Assembly (NCBI RefSeq): GCF_041260155.1
Contig: NW_027248279.1
Span: 1,453,764-1,517,763, forward strand
Reading direction: 5' to 3'
Source of the DNA: Ptychodera flava
Taxonomy: Eukaryota > Hemichordata > Enteropneusta > Ptychoderidae
DNA: 64,000 nucleotides
Shown here: piece by piece, positions 41,261 to 55,200 of the stretch
Layout of the letters: every line of letters begins with the position of its first letter
Position numbering within the stretch: the first letter of the stretch is position 1
Notes under the pieces: generated by a model
The model's database searches: none
Seen by the model: only the letters and a program-made list of their open reading frames with translations
What the model was told of the DNA's origin: nothing
Translations under genes and position numbers: made by a program

Positions 41261-42055
41261 GTCATTCCTTGACGGGGCAAAATTAATTATGTAGTGGAAA
41301 ATTCAAATGCTGAACTTTAACTTCATCACAAACCGGTCTTTGACAACAACGCTATCCTTGTCTCTGAATTTACCTGTTGACAGACATAAGTTTATGCAGC
41401 GCTTCCGCGGCGAACAAGACAATTGAAAAAGCCAGGTTCCCACTGACAATGAAAGGACAAACGGATACGAAATCCACAAGATTTATAAAATTGTTTGGAA
41501 GACACTTTATTCAAAAACAATTGTTTGTTGACATTAAATGGGAGTTTTTACTAGAAAATAAAACTGTTCCTGCACACATGATGTTAATTCCTGGTTATAT
41601 ATACCATTAGGAGCTTCAGTGTTTTTAATAGCTTGTAAAATCGCTGACACACATAATAATTTTCATTTTCATTAAAATGTCTTGGCTATTGAACTGAGTC
41701 TGTGTCGAGTTTCATTACAATAGCGCAAACTCTTTCGTGTGTATATTCCACGTCATATTCTACTGTTTGTTACAGTTCCGAGAAGAAAGATTTTAAATAG
41801 TTTGGTTTAATAACATAGTGAATGTTAGGGATATACATATGGGTAATTGTGTTTTTCACTGTATCGATTGCGCAATACAATTACTCAAATTGGTACGATC
41901 ATATTGGCAGAACAACCAGATAATTAGGAAATCTGTGGTCAATTATGCTTTGCACTGTGACGAAGAGCTATGCAAAGTTAATGAAAGGACTGCTGCTTGC
42001 ACACACCCACAACGTCATGTAGTGTATTAATAATTGTTTATGGTTTGGTCGAGGT

Positions 42056-42117
<62 letters not shown>

Positions 42118-42934
42118 CAAATGACATTTGTCGTCAAAGCTCAAGAATCTCGACATACTATTATTCGTTTTCGTAAGACATCTTTACCTTTACATGACAT
42201 GCTATAACAGGGAAATAACTCTCAAAAACAAGAGAATTGTAGGTTTATGGATCCAAAAAACGATGCACTATCTCTTTCGAAATAAACCTGAACAAAATCA
42301 ATAAACTCAGTGGCACCTTAACGATATATGAGATTATTTATCATAAACATTCGCCATATGCTGTCTCCCTTCACAGTTGACCAAAAAATATTTTGATCAA
42401 CGATTACCTGCGGGAAGTTGTTTTAAATAAGAGTACTGGCTATGGTATTTATATTGTATTCCCTATTTTTTTAAGTTCAGAAAAGGAATTTGGAGTGACG
42501 TTATCAACGTGCAACCACGAGTCCATAAAAATACTCATTTGTGTGTCGAATAAAAACAAATGTTGCCATTACAACTATTCTAAAACTACGAATTACATCA
42601 AATTGTTGTACGTAGTAAAAAGATGTGGACAAATTTGCCGAATATCTCTATAGAGATTCACAACGCAGACACTGTCTCTGTTGGATGTGAACCGTCTCGG
42701 TTTGAACTTTTGCTGTTCGACGTTCCGGCACGAACCTGGAAAGAAGCAAAGACAGCTGTTTAACTACTGTGTTCTTCTCCCCACTCAACCTTTCTTGTTC
42801 ACTGAAAACTTGGATTTTTGACCAAAAATCATCTTAAGCTATCCAACAATCATTCTTGTAAAGAAACAAATGATGGGCTCTCTTGTTATCGGTAATGGTT
42901 AGCCTCAACTTTAAACCGCAATTCAGGTTATCGT
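41261..42934. other. 3' flank of the receptor gene; (CT)n at 42058-42113
   Basis: Apart from a (CT)n tract nothing is recognised. Two plus-strand frames (41377-41610 and 42393-42653) have no known domain. The 3' untranslated region of the minus-strand receptor should occupy the right-hand part. Confidence 0.4.
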
Positions 42935-44310
42935 TCATGACAAACCATGCAGCTCTCTGACACAATTTCCTGAGGCTACCCAAAGCCTCTCCGATATTGT
43001 TCCAAAAGTTTTGAAGTGTAATTTCGTAAAAAAACAAACCTCTTTGCCACAAATGTTGTTTTCCAGAATTTCCGTGATTTCTATAAAACTCGGTCGATTT
43101 AATTGATCTTCCTGCCAACACTGTTCCATGAGCGAGTACCTGTTGGATGAATCAATAATTACCCAACATCATTTTTTTCTTTGTTTTTGTATATCAATCG
43201 TTTTATTGGTGATAGTAAAGTAGTGTGAGTATGCATGTCAGAAAGCGTTTTTTGTTGGCTGTAGTTATTAAACCTTTCTAACCCTATATGACCTTTCTTA
43301 ACACTTTATTAATGCTGTAGACACTTTAAAATATAAGTATCATATATTTGACATATATATCTCATTTGTGGTGTTTTGCGACCGCTTATATCCGCTCCGG
43401 TGTCTGTTTGTTTGTCTATCTATCCGTCTGTCTTTCTTCTCCTCTCTTTGTCTCTCACTCCCTCTCAAACTACGACAACAATAACGACAACAACAACAAC
43501 AACAACAACAATACTAAAAACAAAACACACACAGAAATTAGACTTACATATCCCCGCTGCTATAATCTGAAGATGGCATACGGTAGCCTTGCTGTAATTC
43601 ATAAATTACGTCCTTCACTGTCATTTCAGGATACGGTTCATCTCCTAATCGTAGAAAACAATTCAGTCATAAAAGCTATTGTAGTAGATCGGCAGGCTCA
43701 CGTGGGAAGGAGTAAGGAGTAATTACTACCAGACGTTTATCACGTCGATGGACACAGTTGTCCCAGGAAGTGGAGTTAAGTTGATGATACGTTGGATGAA
43801 CGTCTTTCATGTTTTCAGTAAAAGGACAAGATGCTAAAAGTATTCCCAATTCAAGATAGTTAAAGAAAAATATTCTATGCAGCTAACGAATTATTACAGT
43901 CACGTGCGATGAATAAAGCACGGTGTTTCGTTTAAGCTTCATATATTAAGTAACCAGTCTCAGACTGACATATCTATGTCAAATATGTCGAACAATTGCT
44001 GTTTTAAGGAAGCGAAAGACAAGTTTTAATTTTAACACCGAGAACCTCTTCATAAGTTTTGAACGCACAAATTTATTTTATGTTTTCATTTATTTCCTGG
44101 TAAACTTTTTCGCATTCAATAGACACAATTATTTGCACACAATAGTTAGTCAACGGGAATATCTCACCAAAGTTAAAAATTTCCCACAATACAATGCCAA
44201 AGGACCATACATCGGTCTTCGTGTTGTAAACACAGTCTTGAATCGATTCCAATGCCATCCATCGAATCGGAAGACGACCCTAGTAAAAATTAATTGACAA
44301 GATAAAATAC

Positions 44311-44350
<40 letters not shown>

Positions 44351-46209
44351 CAGAAAAACAGACAGACAGACAGACAGAGACAGAGAGACAGAGAGATAGA
44401 GAGGGACAGACAGACAGACAAACAGAGAGACAGACAGACAGACAGGGGAGAGGGGGGAGGAGGGAGACATAATAACAGACAGAATAACAAACTGACAGAC
44501 AGAGAAAGAGCAACTGTTTCGCAATCTACCTTGGTCCTAACTTCGTATTCTTCATCCTCTAGAACAGCACTGCTAGCACCAAGTTCTGATATCTTGCATT
44601 TTTTGCCATTAGCAACATAGACGTTCCTTGCCGACAGTTGTCGATGGACACACTGAAATGAAAACAGTTTTTTGCTGACTTATAGAAGATAGTGTTGTAA
44701 AATGTGATTATATGTTGCTGGGACTTGTGCTCTAACATTGTTGTTGTATTAATGAAGTTTGTGTTGTTGTCGCTTTTTTCCGGTTTGTTTTGACAGACAT
44801 ACACACACACACGAACATACATACATACATACGTACATACATACATACATACATACATACATCACACATACATACATACATACATACATACATACTACAT
44901 ACATACATACATACATACATACATACATACATACATACATACATACATACATACATACATACATACATACATACATACATACATACATAAATACATACAT
45001 ACATAGTAACACATAGTTGGTATGTGTCTGTAGATACCATTTTACATTTTAAGGAATGTACCTTCATTTCTTCAAGGAACGCCATTCCAAGTGCAACATC
45101 CATACAGTATTGCCTAAGTTGTTGATACATAGCTTCTTTCTGTACACCAGAGTGCGACCCACGTTCAAACCATCCTTTAACAGCAAGTAGATGGCCCTTT
45201 AGGTTTCCATATGGACAGAATTCAAACACAAGGCAGACAGGAGCTGTGTCACATGAAAAAGCAAAATTTCACATCAAGAAATATCAACTATGAGCCTTAA
45301 GGCAATTACTGAATCGCACTAGTGGTAGAGTACAAGAGATTGCTAAAAAATATATTCATTTACAAACATATCCTAAATGTCCCTGTTTTGGATGCAAAAC
45401 GAAACGTCATCATGAAACTTAAATGATTACTGAAACTCTTACGAATCTCGTCATATCAATATTTTCGATTTAAGTGGCAATAACGAAAGACAATGACGCT
45501 CCAGCGTTTAAATGCATAAGATCTATCAATGCTCTGCATTTGTCAACCACAATCAGTATCCGATCACAGAAGGTAGCAGTTTCTCACATTCTTCGGTCAA
45601 TGCTCCAAGCATCGTTACCACATTGTCATGCTTCGGCAAAGTTCCCATGTATCGAGCCTCGTCCAAGAGACATTTTTCCTCCCTTTCGTCAACTTTAAAA
45701 TCTGTTTAAAAATGTACGTTTCGCCTCATTAAAATACATGAAAACATTTGAGTTCCCATTAGAATTGAACTATTTTCAATAAAGACCGATTCAGATAACT
45801 TCACCATTGTTATGTATGTATGTTAGTCGGATTGGTAACCCTGAGTAGATTTAACTAGCGAAGGGCAGAGAAAAGAAAAACTATAAACAGAGAAGGAAAC
45901 CTTAAATTAAAAACAAGCTTTAGGAAAAGTAATAGATAAAATATATAATCGATTAGGGATACATAAAAGTCCCATCAGGCATTAAATACGAAAACGTGAG
46001 TTTTTTTTTTTTTTTTTTTTTACTCTTAGGAAATAATATTTATGGTTACCTTCAGTGTCTTTTAACAATTTTACAGACACCTTATATCTTCTTCCATCTT
46101 TGAACTCGATGTCCGCTTTCATTAAGTGTGTGAATGACCCCTTTCGGATAAATTCCCCGAAGATAATGTCTTTAAAGGATAGGTGAGACATAACTTCCCC
46201 AATGAGGTC
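42935..46209 (-). CDS. Kinase-like domain exons (seven)
   Basis: Exon by exon: 46050-46209 [12 protein letters not shown]...[10 protein letters not shown] (glycine loop, Lys); 45588-45701 [20 protein letters not shown] (alpha-C Glu, HxNVV); 45062-45243 [17 protein letters not shown] (hinge) and [12 protein letters not shown]; 44530-44652 [11 protein letters not shown] and KISELGASS, then EEYEVRTK; 44168-44279 [12 protein letters not shown] (P+1 and APE-type) and [14 protein letters not shown]; 43548-43644 [21 protein letters not shown]; 42935-43139 [14 protein letters not shown] (C-lobe end). The fold is complete, but both catalytic aspartates are replaced. The last exon either runs to the stop at 42935 or ends at a possible donor (GAG|GTTTGT) near 43047. 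Confidence 0.85.
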
Positions 46210-49200
46210 CTAAAAATGTTGAATTAACATATATTGATTTATGCAGAGTACATCCCCGTATCAAAATGTATCGAAAGTTCGATAATAAAAACAGTAAGCA
46301 TCGAACAAGCTCTAAAAGAAATCGAAAGCAAAGAAATTAAAGAGCAGACATATCGCGTCCTCTTTTAAGCATGTTATGCCTTGCAAAATTATACATCCTG
46401 TGGTTTGAGGACAGAGACAAAAAGAGCGGGAGAAAGTACGAAGCGTAGTAAGGGAGAGATCTGAAGAAACGCTAGAAGGTAAAAACAATGAGAGGAATGC
46501 TGATATAAAATGACGTCATACCTCAGGGACTTCCTCTGTTAAATCTTGTGACCCTTTCTTGTCTTTATATTTGAAGAAAAGAAGATAACGAATCATGTAT
46601 ATTTATAATAGCAGCTGCAAAATATCTGAATTCATTTGTATATTCAGCTGCACCGCGGGTAAAATGAATGCGTGTACAATCGGGTGGTGGTAGCTTATGT
46701 CACCTCGGAATACCCGAGTACGCGTCTAGCATCATTAAAGCAGTTACCCCTGGGATCTCTTTTTTTAGAGGCCCTCTTATGACTCTTGATCTCACAGTGA
46801 ACATGAACGCCCTGACGAAACAGCTACAATTCAGTGCTGCATTGCACTTCAGCGCAAATCCGAAAAAAATAAAGGAGTGATTCAACCGAGCGGAGAAAAT
46901 TTATCTGAATAGATGTTTTATCCGAATGTTGTGGTCCGTTTTTTTTTTGTTTCCATCTTTCTAAAAGTGTCATTATAAACATCAAGGAAGACATAATATC
47001 GTTGGATAGTGATAGTCTCCATTGTGGGTACATTATTGTGTCGGGTTGTAAAGGTATTCAGGTGCACCGTTAATCGTTCGCTGTAGGAAGTGGAAATAAA
47101 TGTTGCTTTGAATGTTGCATCGTTGTACGATGTGTTAGCTGGATAGGTCATTGACACATAATTCAATAATAGACAACAACACATTACTCACCCAGTTCTT
47201 GCATGGGAAACACAAGTTCACAATACTCATGACCTTTCGGCAATGACTGAACATTAATGTAAGTGGGACTGTAAAAATATGAATAAAGTTATAGAATCTG
47301 CTAAAGCTACATTGACGAAAGGTTGGTAACATGAACAATTTAAATTGCGATATCACGTTATTCTATTGCACCAAGGTGTAGGTTTTTGAAATTGTATTAA
47401 ATATTTGACGGAAAAAAGGGCAAAATGAATCAACATTTCTAATTTGTTACTGAAACGAAACACATAGCCATAGAGTTGTTTTACATCATGAGTCAAAACC
47501 AATCAAACCGTTTCATTAAATTTTCGTTTCAACTCAGAGTGTGTGTTTTTTATCGAGATAGTCTTTAACAATAAGATGACTCTCCTTTCAGATATATACA
47601 ACTCAGTGAGTATACGTGTATACCGCATCGCTTAATGAGAAAAAGTCTGCAATTTTTCATGAATTTTGTTTGATACGAGATACTACTTATATAGTTTTGA
47701 CATGTTGAAAGATAATGAATAAATGAATGACCATGCATATATTCGACCCCGGTTTTAGACAAATTTAATGAAACCATGGCGAAAATGAATTAATGGTCAT
47801 GACCATTAATTCATTTTCGCGATAGTTTCATGTATCCAGTCCAAAAACGGAGTCGAATATATGTATGGTCACTCATTTATTCAGTATCTCTCAACATGTC
47901 AAACTATAAGTAGTTTTTCGTATCAAACAAAATTCATGAAAAATGGCCGACTTTGTCCCTTTAAAATGATTTAATTATTTATATTGTTATTAGCCTAGTA
48001 AAACCATGAAGAAATGAAAACGTATTCTGGCAGTGCTCGGAGAGTCCTGAACTATACCGTATTTCCACGTTATGACAATCACTGTAACAAGATACAAAAT
48101 TTGATGCAAATAATACAGTACGCCTGTCCTTCGGATTTTCGTTATAAGCAAGGTAAATCTCTAGAATATTCTTACCTGTCATCGTCTGTATTGCCTGTCA
48201 AAGAAAGAGAAAATATAAGGGCACTGAACATTTCGTTTTGTTGAATGTAAAGAGATGAGAGTATCATTTCACTAAATTTGAGCCATTAATATTCACCGCG
48301 GTCCTCGGGGGCAAACAGTATCGAGGCAAATGCATATTGTTTACCTTTATTGCTTACTGCCTGGATGTCACTGGGTTGTCGACGTCGTCTTGTAGCGTTC
48401 CAAAGTATGGCGATAATGAGACTCACAGCTGCACAGGCCACAACTGACAGAGAAATCAGTATTATCAATTTAATCGCACTTATAGCCTTTGTCGGTTCAC
48501 CTGCAACAGAAAATGTAATCGTAATTATTATAAACGAATATGAAGGTCGGTTGTAGTAACATTATGAAATGGGCTCGCTGATTGTATTTAAATGACAATT
48601 GAGATATGTGTTTTTCCCAAACAGACATCGCGATAGGATGGTAATACCAATATACTTTGCGTTGTTAAGCTCAGCTGAGGTCGAGCTGCCGAAATGGCAG
48701 TCTTGCTTGGAGGAGTGTCTTGGGCAAAAGAAGACAGCCTCAGGGATGACCCCTGGACCCTTACCACAGGTGGTGCTGTATGAACGTTTGCAGAGATACA
48801 AATCCTTACTTTTGTCTTATTCACCACCACAGCACTGTGATAGAGCGTAATGGAGACAGCATTTTTATTAGTTAAGAGACATAAATTGGATATCTTTGAA
48901 ATCACGCTGCTGTAGGAAAAGTGTGAAATTTTTAAACATTTTTCACTACCAAAAACCATAATTGTATTCACTTGCTAGTATGCAAAGTTATTGTTTGTGA
49001 CATTCAAGCTGTAGATACATGCCCCTGCTGAAGGGGGACCTCTACCTTATTGACATGCTTCCTTTTAGTCTGTATGTTTATTTTATTACGTCTTAAAATA
49101 TGCACTTTTTCATCACCAACCTTCCCACTTCAAAAAGATTCATTTTGTAAGGAGCTTGGCGTAAACTATATGCGTACACTTTTAATTCTTATAATTAGCT

Positions 49201-52200
49201 ATTTCTTTTCCGAATATGTATGTATGTATATATGATACGTAACGTATATAGACATACGTTACGTATGAAATGTGTTATGCAGCTTTTAAGCTGTGAGTAG
49301 TCTCCTATCTATCAGCGTCCTAGCACCACAAATTTACATAACATCATTTAGTTAGCACATACGGCTGGTTGCAGATATTAAGGCTTTCAAGAAATATGTC
49401 GTTTACTGCTGAATACCATAACGTTCAACCATTCTTAATCACATTACCTGCAGTTGTAACTTGGATGCTGTCACTCTTGGTTTCCCCTACAACGTTTATG
49501 CTGACGACATGCAAAATATAACTCGTCGATGGCTGTAATCCCGTTAATGTGTGCGTCGTCAGGTTCGTAGTGGTCGTTCTCGACCAATTCACGGTACGGT
49601 GAATGTCGTCTTCAGTACCATTCGAATAGTGAAGGGAGGTCTTTCGATATTCAATGGAGAATACTTGCTGGCTACCACCGTCATAACCGGGTATCCACGA
49701 CACAGTTATCAAACTGTCAGTCACAGAAGAAACTGTGGTATTTTTGATTTTGGAGGGAGGTGCTGGATTAAGGGAATCAAATGATACTTGTTGTTAAAAA
49801 AAGGCAAAAATGACAAAAACAAAGAAATAGCGAACAGGAACAATTCTCTCAACTGAATTATTATCTAGTTCCATAAATTCCATAAATGTTCAGCCAACAC
49901 GACTTTTTCAAGCGCTAGACGGCCAAAAAATTTGACCGAGAAAATGCTCCATGAAGAAAACAAACACATTTGATTGATTGATTCGTTTATATTTTTAATG
50001 GTTCGTTTGACCGTCCTATAAGATACACCGAATACAAGTAAAAGTATACGTACTCAAGACGTCAATGTAGATGGATGACGAACGTGTATCTTCTCTATTT
50101 GTAACATGGCATATGTACATTCCGGAATCGGCAGCATTAATTCCATGAATTTTGTGTATTCTTCCATGGCTATCCAACGCTTCTCCATTGTGATACCAGG
50201 TGTAAACTGGTGGTGGAATTCCACTTGATGAACAGGTGAGGGTGACGTCATCACCTTCTATTACTGGGTCTTTGTCTTTTGTTACCACAGGAATGCTTGG
50301 GGATTGTAGGTCTGTGTGAGTTACGTATTGTGTAAAAATCAGTTAGATATTCCGTTTCATGTAAGTGCCATAAACAAAAAAAAACTCTCTCCTTGTTACT
50401 GTAGTTTCTGACAACATTATCCACGATTTCTGAGGCATTTCATTATTTGTATCACTTTTCCACTTGAGTGATCTGCTGCATCTTTCTACATCATTCCTCC
50501 CCTTGCGTAATACAAACCTATTATTTTGTTAGCCTGTTTGTGCTCTTGACTTGGAAACGCAGGTGTCCAACAAATCGAAAATTTATATTTATAAAAACAC
50601 ACGGTACTTTACTTTACTTTACTTTATTTACTTTTCAACTTTTCTTCGCATTTAAAAGGAGAAGAGGGTGTCCCTCTTGGACAGATATCCAGACTTTCAA
50701 ACTTTTCCAGTATTCTTTTGTCCCACTACTCATGGGGGTTCATTTTGAAACTAAAAGCGTAAATAAAGTTTTTACAAGTTTCCTTTTGTGAAAATCGGGA
50801 ATTTTATTTTCTCGCTAGACGTATAACAGGGAAAACGCTCATTGAAAACCTTACTCGAATGCAGGTCCCTTTACATACTTTCAGCGCGTGCGTATCAACC
50901 AACTATTTGTCGCTATAAGATACCCAACTCATGTCTTGTTCAGTAAAAAAGTGGTAGAAAAATCGGGTGAACGTTAAACTGTTATATACATCATGCAGGC
51001 AACTACATTTGTCAAAATAAACTATCACGTAGGCAAGATTGATAGATAAACTCAATGAAAGTTTACGTACTCAAGACATTAAAGTGGATGGATGTCGCAC
51101 GTGTATCTTTTCTATTTGTAACATGGCATGAGTATATCCCAGAATCGGCAGAATCAATTCCGTGGATTCTGTGTATTTTTCCATGGTTGTTTAATGCTTC
51201 TCCATTGTGATACCAGGTGTAAACGGGCGGTGGAATTCCACTTGACGAACAGGTGAGGGTGACGTCATCACCTTCTATTACTGGGTCTCTGTCTATTGTT
51301 ACCACAGGAATGCTTGGGGAATGTAGGTCTGTGTGAGTTACGTATTGTGTAAAAATCAGTTAGATATTCCGTTTCATGTAAGTGCCATAGACAAAAAACT
51401 CTCTCCTTGTTACTGTAGTTTCTGACAACATTAACCATGATTTCTGAGGATTTCATTATTTGTATCACTTTTCCACTTGAGTGATCTGCTGCATCTTTCT
51501 ACATCATTCCTTCCCGTGCGTAATACAAACCTATTATTTTGTTAGCCTGTTGGTGCTCTTGACTTGGAAACGCAGGTGTCCAACAAATCGAAAATTTATA
51601 TTTATGCAAACACACTCTACTTTATTTTACTTTACTTTTTTTACTTTTCAACTTTTCTTCGCATTTAAAAGAGAAGAGGGTGTCCCTCTTGGACAGATAT
51701 CCAGACTTTCAAACTTTTCCAGTATTCTTTTGTCCCACTACTCATGAGGGTTCATTTTGAAGCTAAAAGCGTAAACAAAGTTTTTACAAGTTTCCTTTTG
51801 TGAAAATCGGGAATTTTATTTTCTCGCTAGACGTATAACAGGGAAAACGCTCATTGAAAACCTTACTCGAATGCAGGTCCCTTTACATACCTTCAGCGCG
51901 TGCGTATCAACCAATTATTTGTCGCTATAAGATACCCAACTCATGTCTTGTTCAGTAAAAAAGTGGTAGAAAAATCGGGTGAACGTTAAACTGTTATATA
52001 CATCATGCAGGCAACTACATTTGTCAAAATAAACTATCACGTAGGCAAGATTGATAGATAAACTCAATGAAAGTTTACGTACTCAAGACATTAAAGTGGA
52101 TGGATGTCGCACGTGTATCTTTTCTATTTGTAACATGGCATGAGTATATCCCAGAATCGGCAGAATCAATTCCATGGATTCTGTGTATTTTTCCATGGTT

Positions 52201-55200
52201 GTTTAACGCTTCTCCGTTGTGATACCAGGTGTAAACGGGCGGTGGAATCCCATTCGATGAACAGGTGAGGGTGACGTCATCACCTTCTATTACTGGGTCT
52301 CTGTCTATTGTTACCACAGGAATGCTTGGGGATTGTAGGTCTGTGTGAGTTACGTATTGTGTAAAAATCAGTTAGATATTCCGTTTCATGTAAGTGCCAT
52401 AGACAAAAACTCTCTCCTTGTTACTGTAGTTTCTGACAACATTAACCATGATTTCTGAGGCATTTCATTATTTGTATCACTTTTCCACTTGAGTGATCTG
52501 CTGCATCTTTCTACATCATTCCTCCCCTTGCGTAATACAAACCTATTATTTTGTTAGCCTGCTGGTGCTCTTGACTTGAAAACGCAGGTGTCCAACAAAT
52601 TGAAAATTTATATTTATACAAACACACTCTACTTTATTTTACTTTACTTTATTTACTTTTCAACTTTAATTCGCATTTAAAAGAGAAGAGGGTGTCCCTC
52701 TTGGACAGATTCCAGACTTTCAAACTTTTCCAGTATTCTTTTGTCCCACTACTCATGAGGGTTTATTTTTAAGCTAAAAACGTAAATAAAGTTTTCACAA
52801 GCTTCGTTTTGTGAACATCGGGACTTTATATTTTCTCGATAGATGTATCACAGGGAAAATGACCATCGAAAAACCTTTACTCGACGGCAGGTCCCGGTAC
52901 ATACTTTCAGCGCGTGCATATCAACCAATTATTTATCGCTATAAGATACCCAACTCATGTCTTGTTCGGTAAAAATTGGCAGAAAAAGTGGATGAACTAT
53001 TAATGCAAAACAGTAACTCTGATATTCATCATGCAGGCAACTACATTTGTTAAAATAAACTATCACGTTGGCAAGATTTATAGATAATCTAAGTAAAAGT
53101 ATACGTACTTGAGACATTAAAGTGGATAGATGTCGCACGTGTATCTTCTTTATTTGTAACATTGCATATGTATATCCCAGAATCGGCAGCATCAATTCCA
53201 TGGATTCTGTGTATTCTTCCATGGCTATCCAACGCTTCTCCATTGTGATACCAGGTGTAAACTGGTGGTGGAATTCCACTTGACGAACAGGTGAGGGTGA
53301 CGTCATCACCTTCTATTACTGGGTCTCTGTCTTTTGTTACCAAAGGGATGATTGGAGATTGTAGATCTGTGGAAGTATGAGAAAGGACAATTTGGTTTCT
53401 TCGTTTCATGTTAGCGATTTAAAAAAAAAACCATACTCTACCGTGTTTTCCGGCCTCAAAAACCCTGACTTCAGGGACCATTTTCTAATTAGTATGACTT
53501 TCACTGTGTGTGATTTTCTATACCGCTATGCACTACGAAAAAAATTTTTCCCGTGGGTGCTCTTATTATTTTCGTATTGTGGTGTCCCGCCCGAGTCAAA
53601 ATCTTCTACCCGCGCATATCCAAAATCATGATCGATTGTTATCGATCTGCTTGACACATTTGGGAACTTTCACCTCTATTCTGTTACATGTAAATGTTTT
53701 ACTGTAGAATGGGACATTTCTTTTGTTGTCAATCCATGTTTAGGGTTTTGTCGGATAAAAAAATCGACCTATGTTGAGGGATGTTTTCGTGAAAAAGTGA
53801 TCCATTCGGCGACAGCGACATTTTCTATGGCAGTAACCTCCACCAGGATCCGACCCTTTTGCCAAACAAACCTGATATCTTCGAAGTTTCTTATTGTTTC
53901 TGACTTGAAAATGTTCCTCTCAACCAAATCGTTATTATATAATTTTTGAACCATGTACTTTTCTTTTCTATTCTTTTCTTCTTACGTACTGTGTACGTAA
54001 GATTTCTTGCCATTTCCCCTTAAGGTATAAAATGCGTCTCGGGCACTGATATTCGGACTTTCTAACTTCAACAATATTCAAATGGTCGACAATTTGCTTA
54101 GGATCACTCTGAAGCTTATTGAGTAAATATGAAGTCTATAATTATTAGGTCTGTTTAAATCGAGAATTTAATTTTGGCCCTACAGATAACACAGGGATGG
54201 CGGCCCTTTTAATTTTCAAATATCGGTAAATTTTGGAAGTGTGCTTAAGGAAGGTCTGAGCAAAAGTTTAAGCCTTTCATATTTGAGGCACGAACTACCT
54301 TAATTAAAAGCATTTAGGACTAAACCTTTGTGCGTTTATAAGATAACTTCATGTAGTAGTGTCCGTTCACATTTATTTTATTTAGTAATTTAAATTCAAT
54401 AAGTATACCTACCGGCAGTAAAGGTTATGTTGAAACCCTGACCTACTTTGAAGCCATCAGTGTGGAATAAAACCCAGGCGGTGTCTGATTTGACTTCAAC
54501 GTACGGTGGAGTGTCATGATTAGATGCAATGTACTTTATTACTGAATTGTCATTTATGACAGAGCCAGCGCCAACTTCAACGTAGTCATTTTGGTCTCTG
54601 AAGTCAAACTGTCTCATTAGAAAGATTATGCTGTCTACATCCGGGATATTGATCAAGTAAAGACACCTCAAGTTGTTTTGGTAGACGTCGGGGTAGTTAG
54701 GCGAGATAATGACACCGGCGCGAACATCGTTAAACTTGGATCCACAGTTCGACTCTGTTCGAAATACAAGAGATTTACTGTTAATGAAGTGCTGACGACT
54801 GCCATGTCCATGGCTGTTGGAAATGGTGTATGCTTTAAGGTATTGTGAAAAGTTTGCGGCAAATTTTAGGCCTATTTTTCAAAAATCTCTTAGAGGCCTA
54901 ATTAAATAGTGCTAAATCTATGTACCTGATCAGGAATACAACGGTCCACACGGATTTTTATGAAATTTGAGCTTTACTGAATCAAACAAATACACATTGC
55001 GAGCAGACGACAGACCTGCAAGGTTTTAAACACTGAACACATCATTTACATTACGTTTTGCATAATTGTTCGTGAGTGATAGAGGGAAAGACAGGCAAAT
55101 ATCTACCAGTACCATCTCTGCCGCCTTGACTGGAAAGCTTAATAGGTTTATTTCTTGACCATTTTTGACTGGAAGAAAATTCCGTCGCCTTCATTGTATT

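Noticed and set aside
50468-51747. Repeated plus-strand frames of ~90-107 codons between Ig exons
   Set aside because: They lie in the duplicated introns; their recurrence reflects the tandem duplication, and they carry no domain.
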